Below are positions 1 to 8,233 of a stretch of 38,672 bases of DNA, piece after piece. The notes beneath the pieces are model-generated. The model was not told the DNA's origin. It saw only the letters and a program-made list of their open reading frames with translations, and ran no database searches. Location: NCBI GenBank assembly GCA_013388845.1, contig JACAEN010000046.1:1-38672 (forward strand). The letters run 5' to 3'. The stretch is from Chloroflexota bacterium (lineage in GTDB: Bacteria > Chloroflexota > Dehalococcoidia > GIF9 > AB-539-J10). The first letter of the stretch is position 1. Each line of letters opens with the position of its first letter. The position numbers and the translations under genes are program-made.

Positions 1-138
1 CAGCTTCATCTCACCGGCCGTGCTTTCCATCGTATCCTCAAGCTTTCTCGCACTATCGCCGATTTAGAGCATAGTGACATCATCAAAACACACCATATGG
101 CGGAAGCCCTCCAGTACCGACATAAGGAAATAGTTTGA
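1..138 (+). CDS. ComM/YifB-family Mg-chelatase-like ATPase, C-terminal end only
   Basis: The first 46 codons from base 1 form an open frame ending in TGA at 136-138. The readable peptide contains [18 protein letters not shown] followed by a HMAEALQYR segment, which matches the conserved C-terminal Mg_chelatase_C region of ComM/YifB proteins (helical lid of an AAA+ ATPase; ComM is a helicase used in natural transformation in some bacteria). The rest lies upstream of the window, so the ATPase motifs cannot be checked. About 150 bases separate it from the next gene on the same strand. Confidence 0.8.
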   Translation, partial: QLHLTGRAFHRILKLSRTIADLEHSDIIKTHHMAEALQYRHKEIV

Positions 139-224
139 GTTGTAAAACCAGCTTGGTATACGCATCGAGCCAGAAAGAATGCGCCAACACTAGACTTTGA
201 GGCACGAAGGAATCCTCTCCTATC

Positions 225-242
225 TTGACAAGGTGCTATAAT
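225..242 (+). promoter_or_regulatory. Possible extended -10 promoter for the glycosyltransferase gene
   Basis: TATAAT at 237-242 is preceded by TGC, giving a TGnTATAAT extended -10 element. A TTGACA lies at 225-230 but is only 6 bases upstream, too close to act as its -35, so the extended -10 would have to carry the promoter. The nearest plausible start codon (TTG 287) is about 45 bases downstream. Confidence 0.4.
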
Positions 243-286
243 ATAATTAAATATAGTTAAACTATCTATTACCACGGTGATAAGTT

Positions 287-1909
287 TTGGGCCAAAGTAA
301 CGCAGTGAAGGCGCAGAACACCAACTCTCAAGAGTTGCCCTTCGTATCGGTGGTTATACCTGCCTATAATGAGGAAAATTATCTGCCTTCGTGTCTGGAG
401 TCCATAAGAAAGCAGGACTATGCTGGCGCATACGAGGTCATTGTAGTTGATAATGCCAGCACGGACAATACCGCCAAGATAGCTCGCGATTGGGGAGCAA
501 AAGTTGTCTATGAGGCTAAGCGAAGTCCAGCATGTGCTCGGCAAAAGGGCGCTGAAGCAGCGACAGGAGAGATTATCGCCTTCATCGACGCCGATACTCA
601 GGCGCCAGCTCATTGGCTTTCCACCATCGTGTCGCGTTTCGTCCAGAAGCCGGATATAGTGGCGGTAAGCGGGCCCTATGCCTTTTGCGACGCTGGCAGG
701 TTCACCAAGATTAGCTCTTACGTTGGTAATTTCATCAACATTATCATAGACCAGCTTTTTCGTAAGGCTTTCAATAAAGGTGGTGCTATATGGGGATGTA
801 ACTTTGCTGTGCGACGCTCAGCGCTATTAGCAGTAGGTGGATTTGATACCAGCATTAAGTTCTATGGCGAGGAGTATGAATTTTCCTTGAGATTGAAGAG
901 AGTTGGTAAGGGAGATGTTGTCCCCCGCCTCTTTGTCCTCACCTCGGCTCGCCGCTTGAAGAGGATAGGTGTGGTGAATCAATACTGGAACTGGACTGTA
1001 GATTACTTCTCGGTCCTTTTCTGGCATAAGCCAATTCCTGAAGAGCTGGAAGACTGGCCAACCAAGGCATGGCAAAGGGTGGTTGCCAGTTTTTCCTCAC
1101 AGAGAATGAGGGCATACTTGCGGTATGGTGCTCTTCTCTTTGGCTTGCTTTGGTTGCACATCAGCCCGATAGTTGAGGCAGTGAGGGGGCTCATTTACGT
1201 TTTTGATATTGGTGCTCTGAGTACACTGTTTGTCTACCACGGGGTGAGTCCTCGCTCGCGGCTCTATGGCAAGGTGCTGTCTAATGGCAGCCGTAACTAC
1301 CATCGTATTGCGCTGACCTTTGATGACGGCCCAAACGAGCCGTATACTTCTCATGTTCTTAGCATATTGGAGCGATACAAAATAAAGGCAACCTTTTTTG
1401 TCATTGGACAAAACGCGCGGCGCTATCCTGAGACCTGTCGGCGGATACTGACAGTCGGAAATGTGATTGGAAATCACTCTTATTATCACCGCAAGTCACT
1501 GTGCTTGAGACGGGGCAGGACAGTGGCTCGTGATATCAAGCTGGCTCATCAGGCAATCTATGAGTGTACCGGCTCTGAGCCCAAACTCTTTCGTCCTCCC
1601 CACGGCTTCCGTACTCCTTGGTTGATGCGAACTGTTCGCCGCCTCGGATATACCGTAGTTACCTGGGATAACATGACCAGCGACTGGAAAGCAGATAAAT
1701 CTAGCGATGAGATTGTACGGACTGTTGTTCAGCGTGCAAAGCCTGGGAGCGTAATCGTCCTGCATGATGGTCGCAATACCCAACCAAAGTATGACCGCGG
1801 TCAGATGCTTCAAGCTCTGCCTTTCATCATTGAGACCCTGAAGGAAAGAGGGTTTGAGTTTGTCACCATACCTGAGCTTTTTGAGACAGAGGGAGAGCCT
1901 GCAGCCTAG
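287..1909 (+). CDS. Fused family 2 glycosyltransferase and NodB polysaccharide deacetylase
   Basis: A 540-residue membrane-associated cell-surface polysaccharide enzyme. Residues about 18-250 are a GT-A glycosyltransferase: VVIPAYNEE near 22, VIVVDNASTDNT near 51, and a DAD metal motif at 101-103. Residues about 278-317 are hydrophobic, probably one or two membrane segments. Residues about 340-530 are a NodB/CE4 deacetylase: TFDDGP (344-349), NHSYYH (396-401) supplying the metal histidines, RPPHG (436-440) and VIVLHDG near the end. All main CE4 residues are present, so both halves look active. The start is TTG 287, with GGTGA about 5-10 bases upstream; an in-frame GTG at 305 is an alternative. 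The substrate is unknown; an N-acetylated glycan is inferred. The convergent neighbour is a YkoP-like gene. Confidence 0.88.
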   Translation: MGQSNAVKAQNTNSQELPFVSVVIPAYNEENYLPSCLESIRKQDYAGAYEVIVVDNASTDNTAKIARDWGAKVVYEAKRSPACARQKGAEAATGEIIAFIDADTQAPAHWLSTIVSRFVQKPDIVAVSGPYAFCDAGRFTKISSYVGNFINIIIDQLFRKAFNKGGAIWGCNFAVRRSALLAVGGFDTSIKFYGEEYEFSLRLKRVGKGDVVPRLFVLTSARRLKRIGVVNQYWNWTVDYFSVLFWHKPIPEELEDWPTKAWQRVVASFSSQRMRAYLRYGALLFGLLWLHISPIVEAVRGLIYVFDIGALSTLFVYHGVSPRSRLYGKVLSNGSRNYHRIALTFDDGPNEPYTSHVLSILERYKIKATFFVIGQNARRYPETCRRILTVGNVIGNHSYYHRKSLCLRRGRTVARDIKLAHQAIYECTGSEPKLFRPPHGFRTPWLMRTVRRLGYTVVTWDNMTSDWKADKSSDEIVRTVVQRAKPGSVIVLHDGRNTQPKYDRGQMLQALPFIIETLKERGFEFVTIPELFETEGEPAA

Positions 1910-1936
1910 TACTTCCCTTTCAGTGTGCCAACTAGC

Positions 1937-2521
1937 TCACGGATTTTTTGGGCCGTATTTAGTCAAGAGTGCCACCCTGGAAAGCCAGACCTCTCTTAGC
2001 TCCCAAGGCTTGTCTTTGAGTCTGGAAACTTCATCGCCCCGCAAATGATAGAGTTGCATTAAGCCGGCCATATAAAAACGAGCCCCCCTATTCCACAGGC
2101 TGTCGGGCAGTTCATCAACTTGAAAGCCCAGTCGTCTGGCGGCTACATGCAGGAGAGTAGTGCCATGGAGCGCTGTAATGTTGCCAAACATCCCACCAGC
2201 TACTTGCTGAGCTAGAAAGTGTAGGTCCTGTGCGGAGCAACCCAGAGTTTCCCGAAGTGATTGTGAAGCTTTGAGATTCAGCTTGCGCCTTCTTTTAAAC
2301 CAGGCGTTGTTCAAATGAAGCTCCATGATTGTATCTCCAGTTTTCACTTCGGAGCCGTCATTTAGTACCTTGATGGGACCCTTGTAGCGGCGAAGATGGA
2401 AGCTAATGATGCTACTGCCATCGGCTTTCAGATTCTTGATGCCGTAGATCACTAGCAAAAGTTTACCTATCACAGGCCATAATATTAGGATGAATCGAGG
2501 TGGCACCCTATGTTTCGGCAT
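1937..2521 (-). CDS. YkoP-like protein (unknown function)
   Basis: 194 residues. A hydrophobic stretch at about 10-27 could anchor it to the membrane. A central region with RRYKGPIKVLNDGSEVKTGD and then LHLNN resembles the YkoP domain, which in other bacteria occurs beside or fused to polysaccharide deacetylases and glycosyltransferases. The neighbouring fused glycosyltransferase/deacetylase, convergent and 27 bases away, supports a shared surface-glycan role. The start ATG 2521 has a GGAGG about 6 bases upstream. No catalytic motif is evident. The family match is from memory and moderate. Confidence 0.6.
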   Translation of the reverse strand: MPKHRVPPRFILILWPVIGKLLLVIYGIKNLKADGSSIISFHLRRYKGPIKVLNDGSEVKTGDTIMELHLNNAWFKRRRKLNLKASQSLRETLGCSAQDLHFLAQQVAGGMFGNITALHGTTLLHVAARRLGFQVDELPDSLWNRGARFYMAGLMQLYHLRGDEVSRLKDKPWELREVWLSRVALLTKYGPKNP

Positions 2522-2587
2522 CGCTTGCCTCCGTAAGCAATGTTCAGTTGGGACGCTTCTTCGTCGCTCTCCCAGCTCAGAAAAAGC

Positions 2588-2851
2588 TTACGGCGTGATA
2601 AACCATAGGACCCCGCCAATAATCAGCAGTACAATCCCGAGAATAAGGGAAATTCTGCCTCCTATTTGCCAGGCGTGTAGCCAGGAACGATGCGGTTCAT
2701 GAGTTAAAGACTCCTTAATATCTCTTCGGGTTAGCAAAATAGAGTTGTAATATTTTTTTCTTTCCCTCCTGTTCCAGAGAATAAAAACAATACCCAGAAG
2801 GACGAAAAATCCTCCCATCGCCAAGATAATTTGATAAGTAGCCAGAGGCAT
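2588..2851 (-). CDS. Small two-helix membrane protein, unknown
   Basis: From ATG 2851 this encodes 87 residues with hydrophobic helices at about 6-26 and 61-84, separated by a basic, RRERKK-containing cytoplasmic loop. I do not recognise the family. A TTG at 2866 could extend it by five residues. No clear Shine-Dalgarno precedes either start; the upstream sequence is the A-rich repeat after rplL, so it may be read through from rplJL. The next minus-strand gene (YkoP-like) begins 66 bases beyond its stop. Confidence 0.55.
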   Translation of the reverse strand: MPLATYQIILAMGGFFVLLGIVFILWNRRERKKYYNSILLTRRDIKESLTHEPHRSWLHAWQIGGRISLILGIVLLIIGGVLWFITP

Positions 2852-2866
2852 GTTAGTTAAAATCAA

Positions 2867-2960
2867 AAGTCAAAGGGCAAAAATCAAAATGACAAATCAA
2901 AAGGCAAAACTTTTTAATTTTTGCTCTGTATTTTTGCATTTTTACGTTTGCTTTTTGCTT
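2867..2960 (-). repeat. A/T-rich imperfect inverted repeat after rplL
   Basis: The plus-strand left half is a chain of short CAAAA/TCAAAA/GGCAAA units and the right half of TTTTTG/TTTGC units, so the two halves are roughly complementary and would fold into a long weak hairpin. Placed directly after the rplL stop, it could act as a terminator. Its low-complexity style also resembles dispersed intergenic repeats of several uncultured lineages. Confidence 0.5.
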
Positions 2961-3461
2961 TCATTTAATCTCTACTGTTGCTCCGGCAGCTTCTAATTTC
3001 TGCTTTATTGTTTCGGCTTCTTCCTTGGAGACACCTTCTTTTACAACCTGTGGAGCAGCCTCTACTAAATCCTTAGCTTGCTTTAATCCTAAAGTGGTTA
3101 CCTCGCGCACAGCTTTGATAACTTCGATTTTCTTTTCGCCAAAGCTCTTCAAGGTGACGGTGAACTCGGTCTTCTCCTCCGCTGCAGGTGCCTCTGCTGC
3201 TTGCTTTGCCGGGGCAGCTGCTGGCGCAGCTACTGCTGCTACCGGAGCTGCAGTAACTCCGAATTCGCTCTCTAGAGTCTTGACCAAATCAGCCAGATCC
3301 AGCACTGTCATGTTCTTGATGGCAGCAACAATTTCCTCCTTGGTCAAAACTTTGGCCTCTTTCTTTGCTTCTTCCTTAATTTCTTTCTTCGCTCTTGAGG
3401 TCTTCTTCGCCTCACCTTCCTTGGTTTCTTTAGCTTCTTTCTCTACTTCTTCTGGTGACAT
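2961..3461 (-). CDS. rplL: Ribosomal protein bL12 (L7/L12) with N-terminal extension
   Basis: Stalk protein of the 50S subunit that recruits translation GTPases. Residues about 39-70 are the dimerisation domain ([20 protein letters not shown]), 71-92 an Ala/Pro hinge, and 93-166 the C-terminal domain ([20 protein letters not shown], ending GATVEIK). At 166 residues it is about 40 longer than usual; the extra is a Lys/Glu-rich N-terminal segment (residues 1-38). The start is well supported: AAGGAGG sits about 6 bases before ATG 3461. It follows rplJ by 14 bases. rpoB does not follow, unlike in many bacteria. Confidence 0.97.
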   Translation of the reverse strand: MSPEEVEKEAKETKEGEAKKTSRAKKEIKEEAKKEAKVLTKEEIVAAIKNMTVLDLADLVKTLESEFGVTAAPVAAVAAPAAAPAKQAAEAPAAEEKTEFTVTLKSFGEKKIEVIKAVREVTTLGLKQAKDLVEAAPQVVKEGVSKEEAETIKQKLEAAGATVEIK

Positions 3462-3475
3462 AATTCCCTCCTTTG

Positions 3476-3997
3476 TTATTTGTTAATGGTTTGAGCCCTG
3501 TTTTGTAATACGTTCAACAGCCCCTGTAAGGGAATGCCAAGGATATTATGTAAAGTCCCTATCGGGGCTTGTAATTGCCCAATTAGTTTAGCGATGAGAA
3601 CTTCTCTAGGTGGCAAATTAGTCAGGCTTACCACTTCCTCTGGAAGCAAAACTCGGTCCCCTAACAATCCTCCTCTAATTTGCAAAGACAATGCCGCAGA
3701 TTTGATATATTGGTTAAGAGTTTTGGCGGCATTGACTGCGTCATCGTAACCGAAGGCTAGGGCTACAGGACCCTCGACTATGTTCTTTAGTTGTGGCTTA
3801 CCGGCCTGGTCAGCGGCACGATAGACCAGAGTATTTTTGACCACATGATACTCGATACCGGCTTTTGCCAGAGCATTACGTAACTCAGCCATTTGTTTGG
3901 CAAGCAGGCCCTGATAATTAGTAGCGATAATAATAGTGCTCCGCGACAAACTATCGGCTAGATTATTTACTATTTGCGCCTTCTTTTCTCTTATCAT
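3476..3997 (-). CDS. rplJ: Ribosomal protein uL10
   Basis: 173 residues, normal length. It forms the base of the ribosomal stalk and binds bL12 dimers through its C-terminal helix. The N-terminus begins [19 protein letters not shown], followed by [19 protein letters not shown] and [13 protein letters not shown], typical of L10. It is first in the rplJ-rplL operon behind an L10 autoregulatory leader and its own promoter, so the pair can be expressed independently of the distant rplKA operon. Confidence 0.97.
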   Translation of the reverse strand: MIREKKAQIVNNLADSLSRSTIIIATNYQGLLAKQMAELRNALAKAGIEYHVVKNTLVYRAADQAGKPQLKNIVEGPVALAFGYDDAVNAAKTLNQYIKSAALSLQIRGGLLGDRVLLPEEVVSLTNLPPREVLIAKLIGQLQAPIGTLHNILGIPLQGLLNVLQNRAQTINK

Positions 3998-4043
3998 ATT
4001 CGCCTTTCTTTAGTTCTTTCTCGCCACGGGAAAAGAACTCTAT

Positions 4044-4075
4044 AACAAAAAATCCCTGTGCCAGCGAACACAGGG
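4044..4075 (-). terminator. Attenuator hairpin in the rplJ leader
   Basis: Minus-strand stem CCCTGTG / CACAGGG (7 bp, 8-base loop; plus-strand 4054-4075) is followed immediately by ATTTTTTG, an intrinsic terminator inside the leader about 50 bases before the rplJ start. It would let L10-dependent attenuation control rplJL. Confidence 0.8.
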
Positions 4076-4134
4076 TCAAACTAAGCCTCGGCAGGCAAGT
4101 TATTTAAACCCTCAGGTACCTGCTGTCACTGGCA
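4044..4134 (-). ncRNA. Ribosomal protein L10 leader
   Basis: On the minus strand the leader of rplJ carries GACAGCAGGTACCTGAGG, a TTAAATAAC segment and CCTGCCGAGG, with GCAGG/CCTGC pairing, matching the L10 leader known across bacteria (binding site for the L10-L12 complex, repressing its own operon). A terminator hairpin follows. The 5' GCCAG (4129-4133) is complementary to CTGGC in that hairpin's loop region, so an alternative fold is possible. Boundaries are approximate. Confidence 0.85.
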
Positions 4135-4141
4135 ATAATTT

Positions 4142-4169
4142 ATTATAACATAGGGAATCAATTAGTCAA
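4142..4169 (-). promoter_or_regulatory. Promoter of rplJ-rplL
   Basis: Minus-strand TTGACT (4164-4169) and TATAAT (4142-4147) are separated by 16 bases, close to the sigma-70 consensus. Transcription would begin near 4135, exactly at the 5' edge of the L10 leader. Confidence 0.8.
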
Positions 4170-4245
4170 AGAATACAGCGAGGCACGTAGAAGTCCGGGT
4201 TGTGGAGTTGTCAAAAGGACATAGTGTGAGAAGAAAGCATAAGAA

Positions 4246-4268
4246 GTGGCCCCCTAACTGGGGGCCAC
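4246..4268 (-). terminator. Strong GC hairpin after the FAD oxidoreductase gene
   Basis: A perfect 9-bp stem GTGGCCCCC / GGGGGCCAC with a 5-base loop lies 53 bases past the stop of the 4322-5977 gene. On the minus strand it is followed by a T-rich but interrupted tract (CTTCTTATGCTTTCTT). It probably ends the molybdopterin/FAD operon before the rplJ promoter. Confidence 0.65.
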
Positions 4269-4321
4269 CTATCGCATCTATATGCTCTTTCCTTAAGTCT
4301 GGGTCAACATTATGTCACACG

Positions 4322-5977
4322 CTATAGCTTATACATGACTTTTTTGGGAGTAAGTTCCCACATATCATGATAGTAGATAGCGTGGGCTGGACAAGCACTG
4401 GCACAAGCCGGCTGCTTTCCGTTATCAAGCCCCTCTACACATGTGCCGCAATTCAGACAGCGTCGGGCTTCAGACAGAGCTAACTTATCATCTAGGGCGG
4501 CTACGAGTCCTTGCTTGGTGCTTTTCGCCAGAGGTGCGCCGTTAACCAGCCTGAAGTTTATTATCCTGTCCTCCCTTATGTCCTCACCGCGGAGATAATG
4601 GACAATGGAAATGGCAGCTTCCTTGCCAGCAGCAATAGCCCCGACGATGTCACTCGGACCAGACACCACATCACCGCCGGCAAAGACACCCTCTCGGCTT
4701 GTCTTAAATGAGAAGCCGTCTACCTTTACGGTTCTATCTTTATCTATCTCTTTGAAGGCTTCCTTATCCCCTGCCTGTCCAATGGCCACTATGACTGCGT
4801 CCGCTTCTATGGCACCGGCTGGGCCGCCATACTTTGGCAGGAATGTGCCATCCTCCTCCCGAACAGAGGTGCAGACTATAGTCTCAAAGCCAGCAACCTT
4901 GCCATCCTTGACCAAAAATCGCTTCGGACCTAGACAGGGGTGGATAACGACACCCTCTTTTTCGGCTTCATGAATCTCGTAATCTTGGGCTGGCATCCTG
5001 TCTTTGCTGGTTAGGTCTGTGCACTCCAGGCAGACAAGGTGAACCTCCTTGGCACCCTGGCGCTTAGCAACTCTCGCCGCATCGATAGCCGCACTACCAC
5101 CTCCAATAACCGCCACTCGCTTGCCTCCTAGTTTGACGTCAGTCCCGGAACTTACCCGCTTCAGAAAGTCCAGAACATAGACTATACCTTCAGCATCCTC
5201 ATTGGGAATACCGAGCTTCAGGTTTATCGGGCAACCAGTAGCCAGATATATCGCCTTGTATCCCTGCTTGAAGAGGTCATCCAGAGCCTTAACGGGAGTG
5301 TTGGTCTTTATCTCTACTCCCAGCTCTTCAATGTAGCTTATCTCGTTATCGACTATGTTCCTGGGCAGTCTGAAATCAGGGATGGCCCAACGCATGAGAC
5401 CACCGGCTTTCGAGCTACCCTCAAATACAGTAACCGGGTAGCCTTTTCTTATGAGGTCATAAGCACAAGAAAGTCCGGCTGGCCCCGCTCCAACAATAGC
5501 CACCTTATCCTTCTTCGTCTTTCTCACTGCTCTTGCCTTCTTTCGCCCCGCCTTTAACTCATAGTCAGCTAGGAATGCCTTTATGGAACGAATAGCCACT
5601 GGCGTATCGACATTGCCCCGTTCACAACTTGCTTCGCAGGGGCGGGTGCAGACATAACCAAGGACGCCAGCAAAAGGCGTGGTTTCTCTTATCACTTTCA
5701 ACGCTTCCTCAAATCTGCCGATGGCAGCAAGTTGCACATACCTCCAGATGTTCAACTCGGCTGGACAGGCAGCTCTACATGGAGGGGTAGCTGCGCGGTG
5801 GCACTCGGTAACCAGATAAGTGAACCGCCACTTCCCGCCTGTCTCTCTTATATCAGGGAAGACTCTTATCCACCTTGGTCCTACGGGTAGATTGTGCTCC
5901 TGTTTGCAAGCCACTTCGCAAGCAAAGCAGCCCATACAATTATCAGCATAGGTTACGCGTTTATACTCTTTAATCAT
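4322..5977 (-). CDS. GltD-like FAD/NAD(P)H oxidoreductase with N- and C-terminal Fe-S motifs
   Basis: 551 residues from ATG 5977, which overlaps the upstream stop (TAATG) and has a GAGGAGG ribosome site; an upstream non-ATG start is unnecessary. Order: CX2CX2CX3C 4Fe-4S motif at C14-C24; cysteine-rich helical DPYD/GltD-type domain at about 58-140; FAD loop GAGPAG at 163-168; NAD(P)-binding GGGSAAID at 292-299; C-terminal cysteines CLNCGTC (507-513) and C525/C529. This is the architecture of the glutamate synthase small subunit and NfnB-like proteins, which pass electrons between NAD(P)H and Fe-S partners. Co-translation with the molybdopterin enzyme makes it the likely cytoplasmic electron-transfer partner, in place of the usual DmsB-type subunit. 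The true partner reaction is unknown. Confidence 0.9.
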   Translation of the reverse strand: MIKEYKRVTYADNCMGCFACEVACKQEHNLPVGPRWIRVFPDIRETGGKWRFTYLVTECHRAATPPCRAACPAELNIWRYVQLAAIGRFEEALKVIRETTPFAGVLGYVCTRPCEASCERGNVDTPVAIRSIKAFLADYELKAGRKKARAVRKTKKDKVAIVGAGPAGLSCAYDLIRKGYPVTVFEGSSKAGGLMRWAIPDFRLPRNIVDNEISYIEELGVEIKTNTPVKALDDLFKQGYKAIYLATGCPINLKLGIPNEDAEGIVYVLDFLKRVSSGTDVKLGGKRVAVIGGGSAAIDAARVAKRQGAKEVHLVCLECTDLTSKDRMPAQDYEIHEAEKEGVVIHPCLGPKRFLVKDGKVAGFETIVCTSVREEDGTFLPKYGGPAGAIEADAVIVAIGQAGDKEAFKEIDKDRTVKVDGFSFKTSREGVFAGGDVVSGPSDIVGAIAAGKEAAISIVHYLRGEDIREDRIINFRLVNGAPLAKSTKQGLVAALDDKLALSEARRCLNCGTCVEGLDNGKQPACASACPAHAIYYHDMWELTPKKVMYKL

Positions 5978-8097
5978 TATTTTGCCTCCTCTTGCTTCAC
6001 AGGATATATTTTGCACATCAGGGTCCTCAGGTTACTGGCGCCAAAAGCTATATCCAGAGTCTTAGGGTCATTATCGGTAAGGATATTGCTGTTGGACAGG
6101 TCCCAGCCATGGTCTGGTGTTTTTATTTCGGGGAACCACCATCCGTGCTGGATGCAGACCACCTGAGGGTGAATTCCTGGGTTAAACCTAGCCCGCTGTT
6201 TAATTCTGCCCCTGGGGCTTTCAATATATACCCAATCGCCTTCCTTGATGCCGTGTTTTTTCGCTGTATCGGGATGTATGTCAATCATGGGGTCGGGATG
6301 ACACTCACGGAGCCAGGGAATCATGCGGTGCTCAGAATGGAAGAAGACAGGTGACCGGGGACCGGTTATCAGAATATATGGATATTGCTTGGCTAGCTCA
6401 GGATTGCTGACCGGGCTCTCCGGCACTTCTTTGTATGTTGGTAGCGGGTCATATCCCCACTTCTCAAAGGTAGTGCAGTAAAGCTCAACCTTGCGAGTGG
6501 GAGTGGAAAAACCTTTTTCCAGATACTTTCTATATTTCACCTCGCCTCTCAGGAAGGGTTTGTCCCGGACATCGGCCCAAGTAACCCCACCGGGAGCCAG
6601 TATTTGGTCCAGGTCACCGATATGGTTAGCGCCCCACTGCTTTTGTCCCATCCTTCTCCCCAGTTCATTCCATATCTCAAAGTCAGACTTGCATTCGCCA
6701 ATCTGCACGATTTTCTTCCTGGGGAATAGGTATCCATGGCGGAAGAAGAATCCGCCCGTGTAGTCCACTTCCAGCCAGGTAGCCGATGGCAGAAAGACAT
6801 CGGCCAGTTCGGCAGTCGGCGTCAAGAAGAAATCAGCCACCGATAGGAATTCCACCTGACTCAATGCCTTGTAGACCATCTTGGCATTAGGTCTGGTGAC
6901 AACTGGGTTAGAAGCTTGCAGAAGGATCGCCCTAACGGGGTAAGGTTTGCCAGTAAGAACAGCGTTGTAAACATAGTTCTCCGGCACCAAACCTATCATG
7001 TGGCAGAGCTTATGGGCATCACCAGCAATGTACTTAGCGCTTTGTTCCGGGGGAAGCTCTTTGTGGTATGTAAACTGGCTTATCGTTTGCCCCTTCGGCG
7101 GCAGGAAGAAAACACCTCCACCCTTCACATCCAGGTTACCGGTGATTGCCAACAGGTCGATGAGAAGGCGGTCGCTGTCAATGCAATTGATGTTCTGCTC
7201 AATAGATATTCCCCACTGAATGGTAGCTGGCTTAGTCTTGGCGAATAACCTCGCGGCTTCTATTATCTTATCTGCTGGCACCCAGGTAATCTCCGCCACC
7301 TTCTCCACAGGGTATTGCTTAACCCTCTCGACAAACTTATCCCAGCCATGGGTATACTTTTCCACGAACTCTTTATCGTAGAGCTTTTCACTGATTATGA
7401 CATTCAGCATGCCAAAAGCTAGGGCCGCGTCTGTTCCTGGCCTGAGCTGCAGCCAGACATCTGCGCGGCTTGACGTATAAGTCAATCTAGGGTCAACTAC
7501 AATTAGCTTTGCCCCTTGGGCTAATACCCGGCACAGATTCTCGCCGGTATATTCATCAGGATTAGTCCAAAATATATTGCTTCCCCATACCACTACGCAG
7601 TTCGGATTGCCGTCATAATCACATATGGGAAGATTGCCACAGGTGACCAGACTGGCACCGACTCTGGTGAGGTAGCAGAAATGCCCGGCAGCCATAACAT
7701 TGGGCGTGCCCAGCAGATTGCCAAACCTTGCCAGGAAGGCTTCGCCTTCTCGGGATGTGCCCTGTGCCAGCACAATGGACTCTGGACCATTCTCCTTTAT
7801 TACTTGCTTTAGTTTGTTAACAATGGTATCGAAGGCCTCGTCCCAAGAAATTCGCTGCCACTTTCCCTCGCCTTTCTTACCGACTCGCTTGAGCGGATAC
7901 TTGACTCTATCCGGATGATATACGAGTTGTTGGAAAGCGAGGCCTTTGCTGCACATGCTGCCATGATTGGTAGGAAAGTCGGGATCCCCTTCGATCTTAA
8001 TAATGGTGCCGTCTCGGACATGAACGAGAACACCACATCCGCCATGGCAACCTCGACAATTCGTTCTGACTATCTCTTCTTTAACTAATACACCCAT
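5977..8097 (-). CDS. Molybdopterin (bis-MGD) oxidoreductase, DMSO-reductase superfamily
   Basis: 706 residues. An N-terminal 4Fe-4S motif CX2CX3CX27C (C14, C17, C21, C49) leads into the molybdopterin domains (VVWGSNIFWTNP, then KLIVVDPRLTYTSSRAD, and a C-terminal MopB_CT domain with ITGPRSPVFFHSEHR). C141 in GHFCYLTR is a candidate Mo/W ligand by position. There is no twin-arginine signal, so it is cytoplasmic. The start ATG 8097 has a full AAGGAGGT. It is first in a two-gene operon with the FAD/Fe-S protein. The substrate cannot be read from sequence; the nearby SDR, cupins and alcohol dehydrogenase suggest a catabolic hydroxylation, dehydroxylation or hydration step. As I recall the family, acetylene hydratase has an active-site Asp next to a cluster cysteine; here that place is His18. 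Confidence 0.93.
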   Translation of the reverse strand: MGVLVKEEIVRTNCRGCHGGCGVLVHVRDGTIIKIEGDPDFPTNHGSMCSKGLAFQQLVYHPDRVKYPLKRVGKKGEGKWQRISWDEAFDTIVNKLKQVIKENGPESIVLAQGTSREGEAFLARFGNLLGTPNVMAAGHFCYLTRVGASLVTCGNLPICDYDGNPNCVVVWGSNIFWTNPDEYTGENLCRVLAQGAKLIVVDPRLTYTSSRADVWLQLRPGTDAALAFGMLNVIISEKLYDKEFVEKYTHGWDKFVERVKQYPVEKVAEITWVPADKIIEAARLFAKTKPATIQWGISIEQNINCIDSDRLLIDLLAITGNLDVKGGGVFFLPPKGQTISQFTYHKELPPEQSAKYIAGDAHKLCHMIGLVPENYVYNAVLTGKPYPVRAILLQASNPVVTRPNAKMVYKALSQVEFLSVADFFLTPTAELADVFLPSATWLEVDYTGGFFFRHGYLFPRKKIVQIGECKSDFEIWNELGRRMGQKQWGANHIGDLDQILAPGGVTWADVRDKPFLRGEVKYRKYLEKGFSTPTRKVELYCTTFEKWGYDPLPTYKEVPESPVSNPELAKQYPYILITGPRSPVFFHSEHRMIPWLRECHPDPMIDIHPDTAKKHGIKEGDWVYIESPRGRIKQRARFNPGIHPQVVCIQHGWWFPEIKTPDHGWDLSNSNILTDNDPKTLDIAFGASNLRTLMCKIYPVKQEEAK

Positions 8098-8185
8098 ATT
8101 ACCTCCTTGTTATTTGGTAGCGTAAGAAGTGCTGACATTTCTTTGGGATCTTCCTAACAGGCGAGCACCACAACCACGAAGCCGT

Positions 8186-8214
8186 ATAATAACTTTTCTC
8201 CGAAAGTTTGTCAA
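8186..8214 (-). promoter_or_regulatory. Promoter of the molybdopterin oxidoreductase operon, with palindrome in the spacer
   Basis: Minus-strand TTGACA (8209-8214) and TATTAT (8186-8191) with a 17-base spacer form a near-consensus sigma-70 promoter. The spacer holds AACTTT-6 bases-AAAGTT (8191-8208), an inverted repeat well placed for a repressor. Transcription would start near 8179, giving a leader of about 80 bases. Confidence 0.75.
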
Positions 8215-8233
8215 TAATCGGATTTGCACGTGC

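Noticed and set aside
5977-8097. Acetylene hydratase
   Set aside because: C141 fits the metal-ligand position, but the Asp expected next to a cluster cysteine is His18, and the partner gene does not fit.
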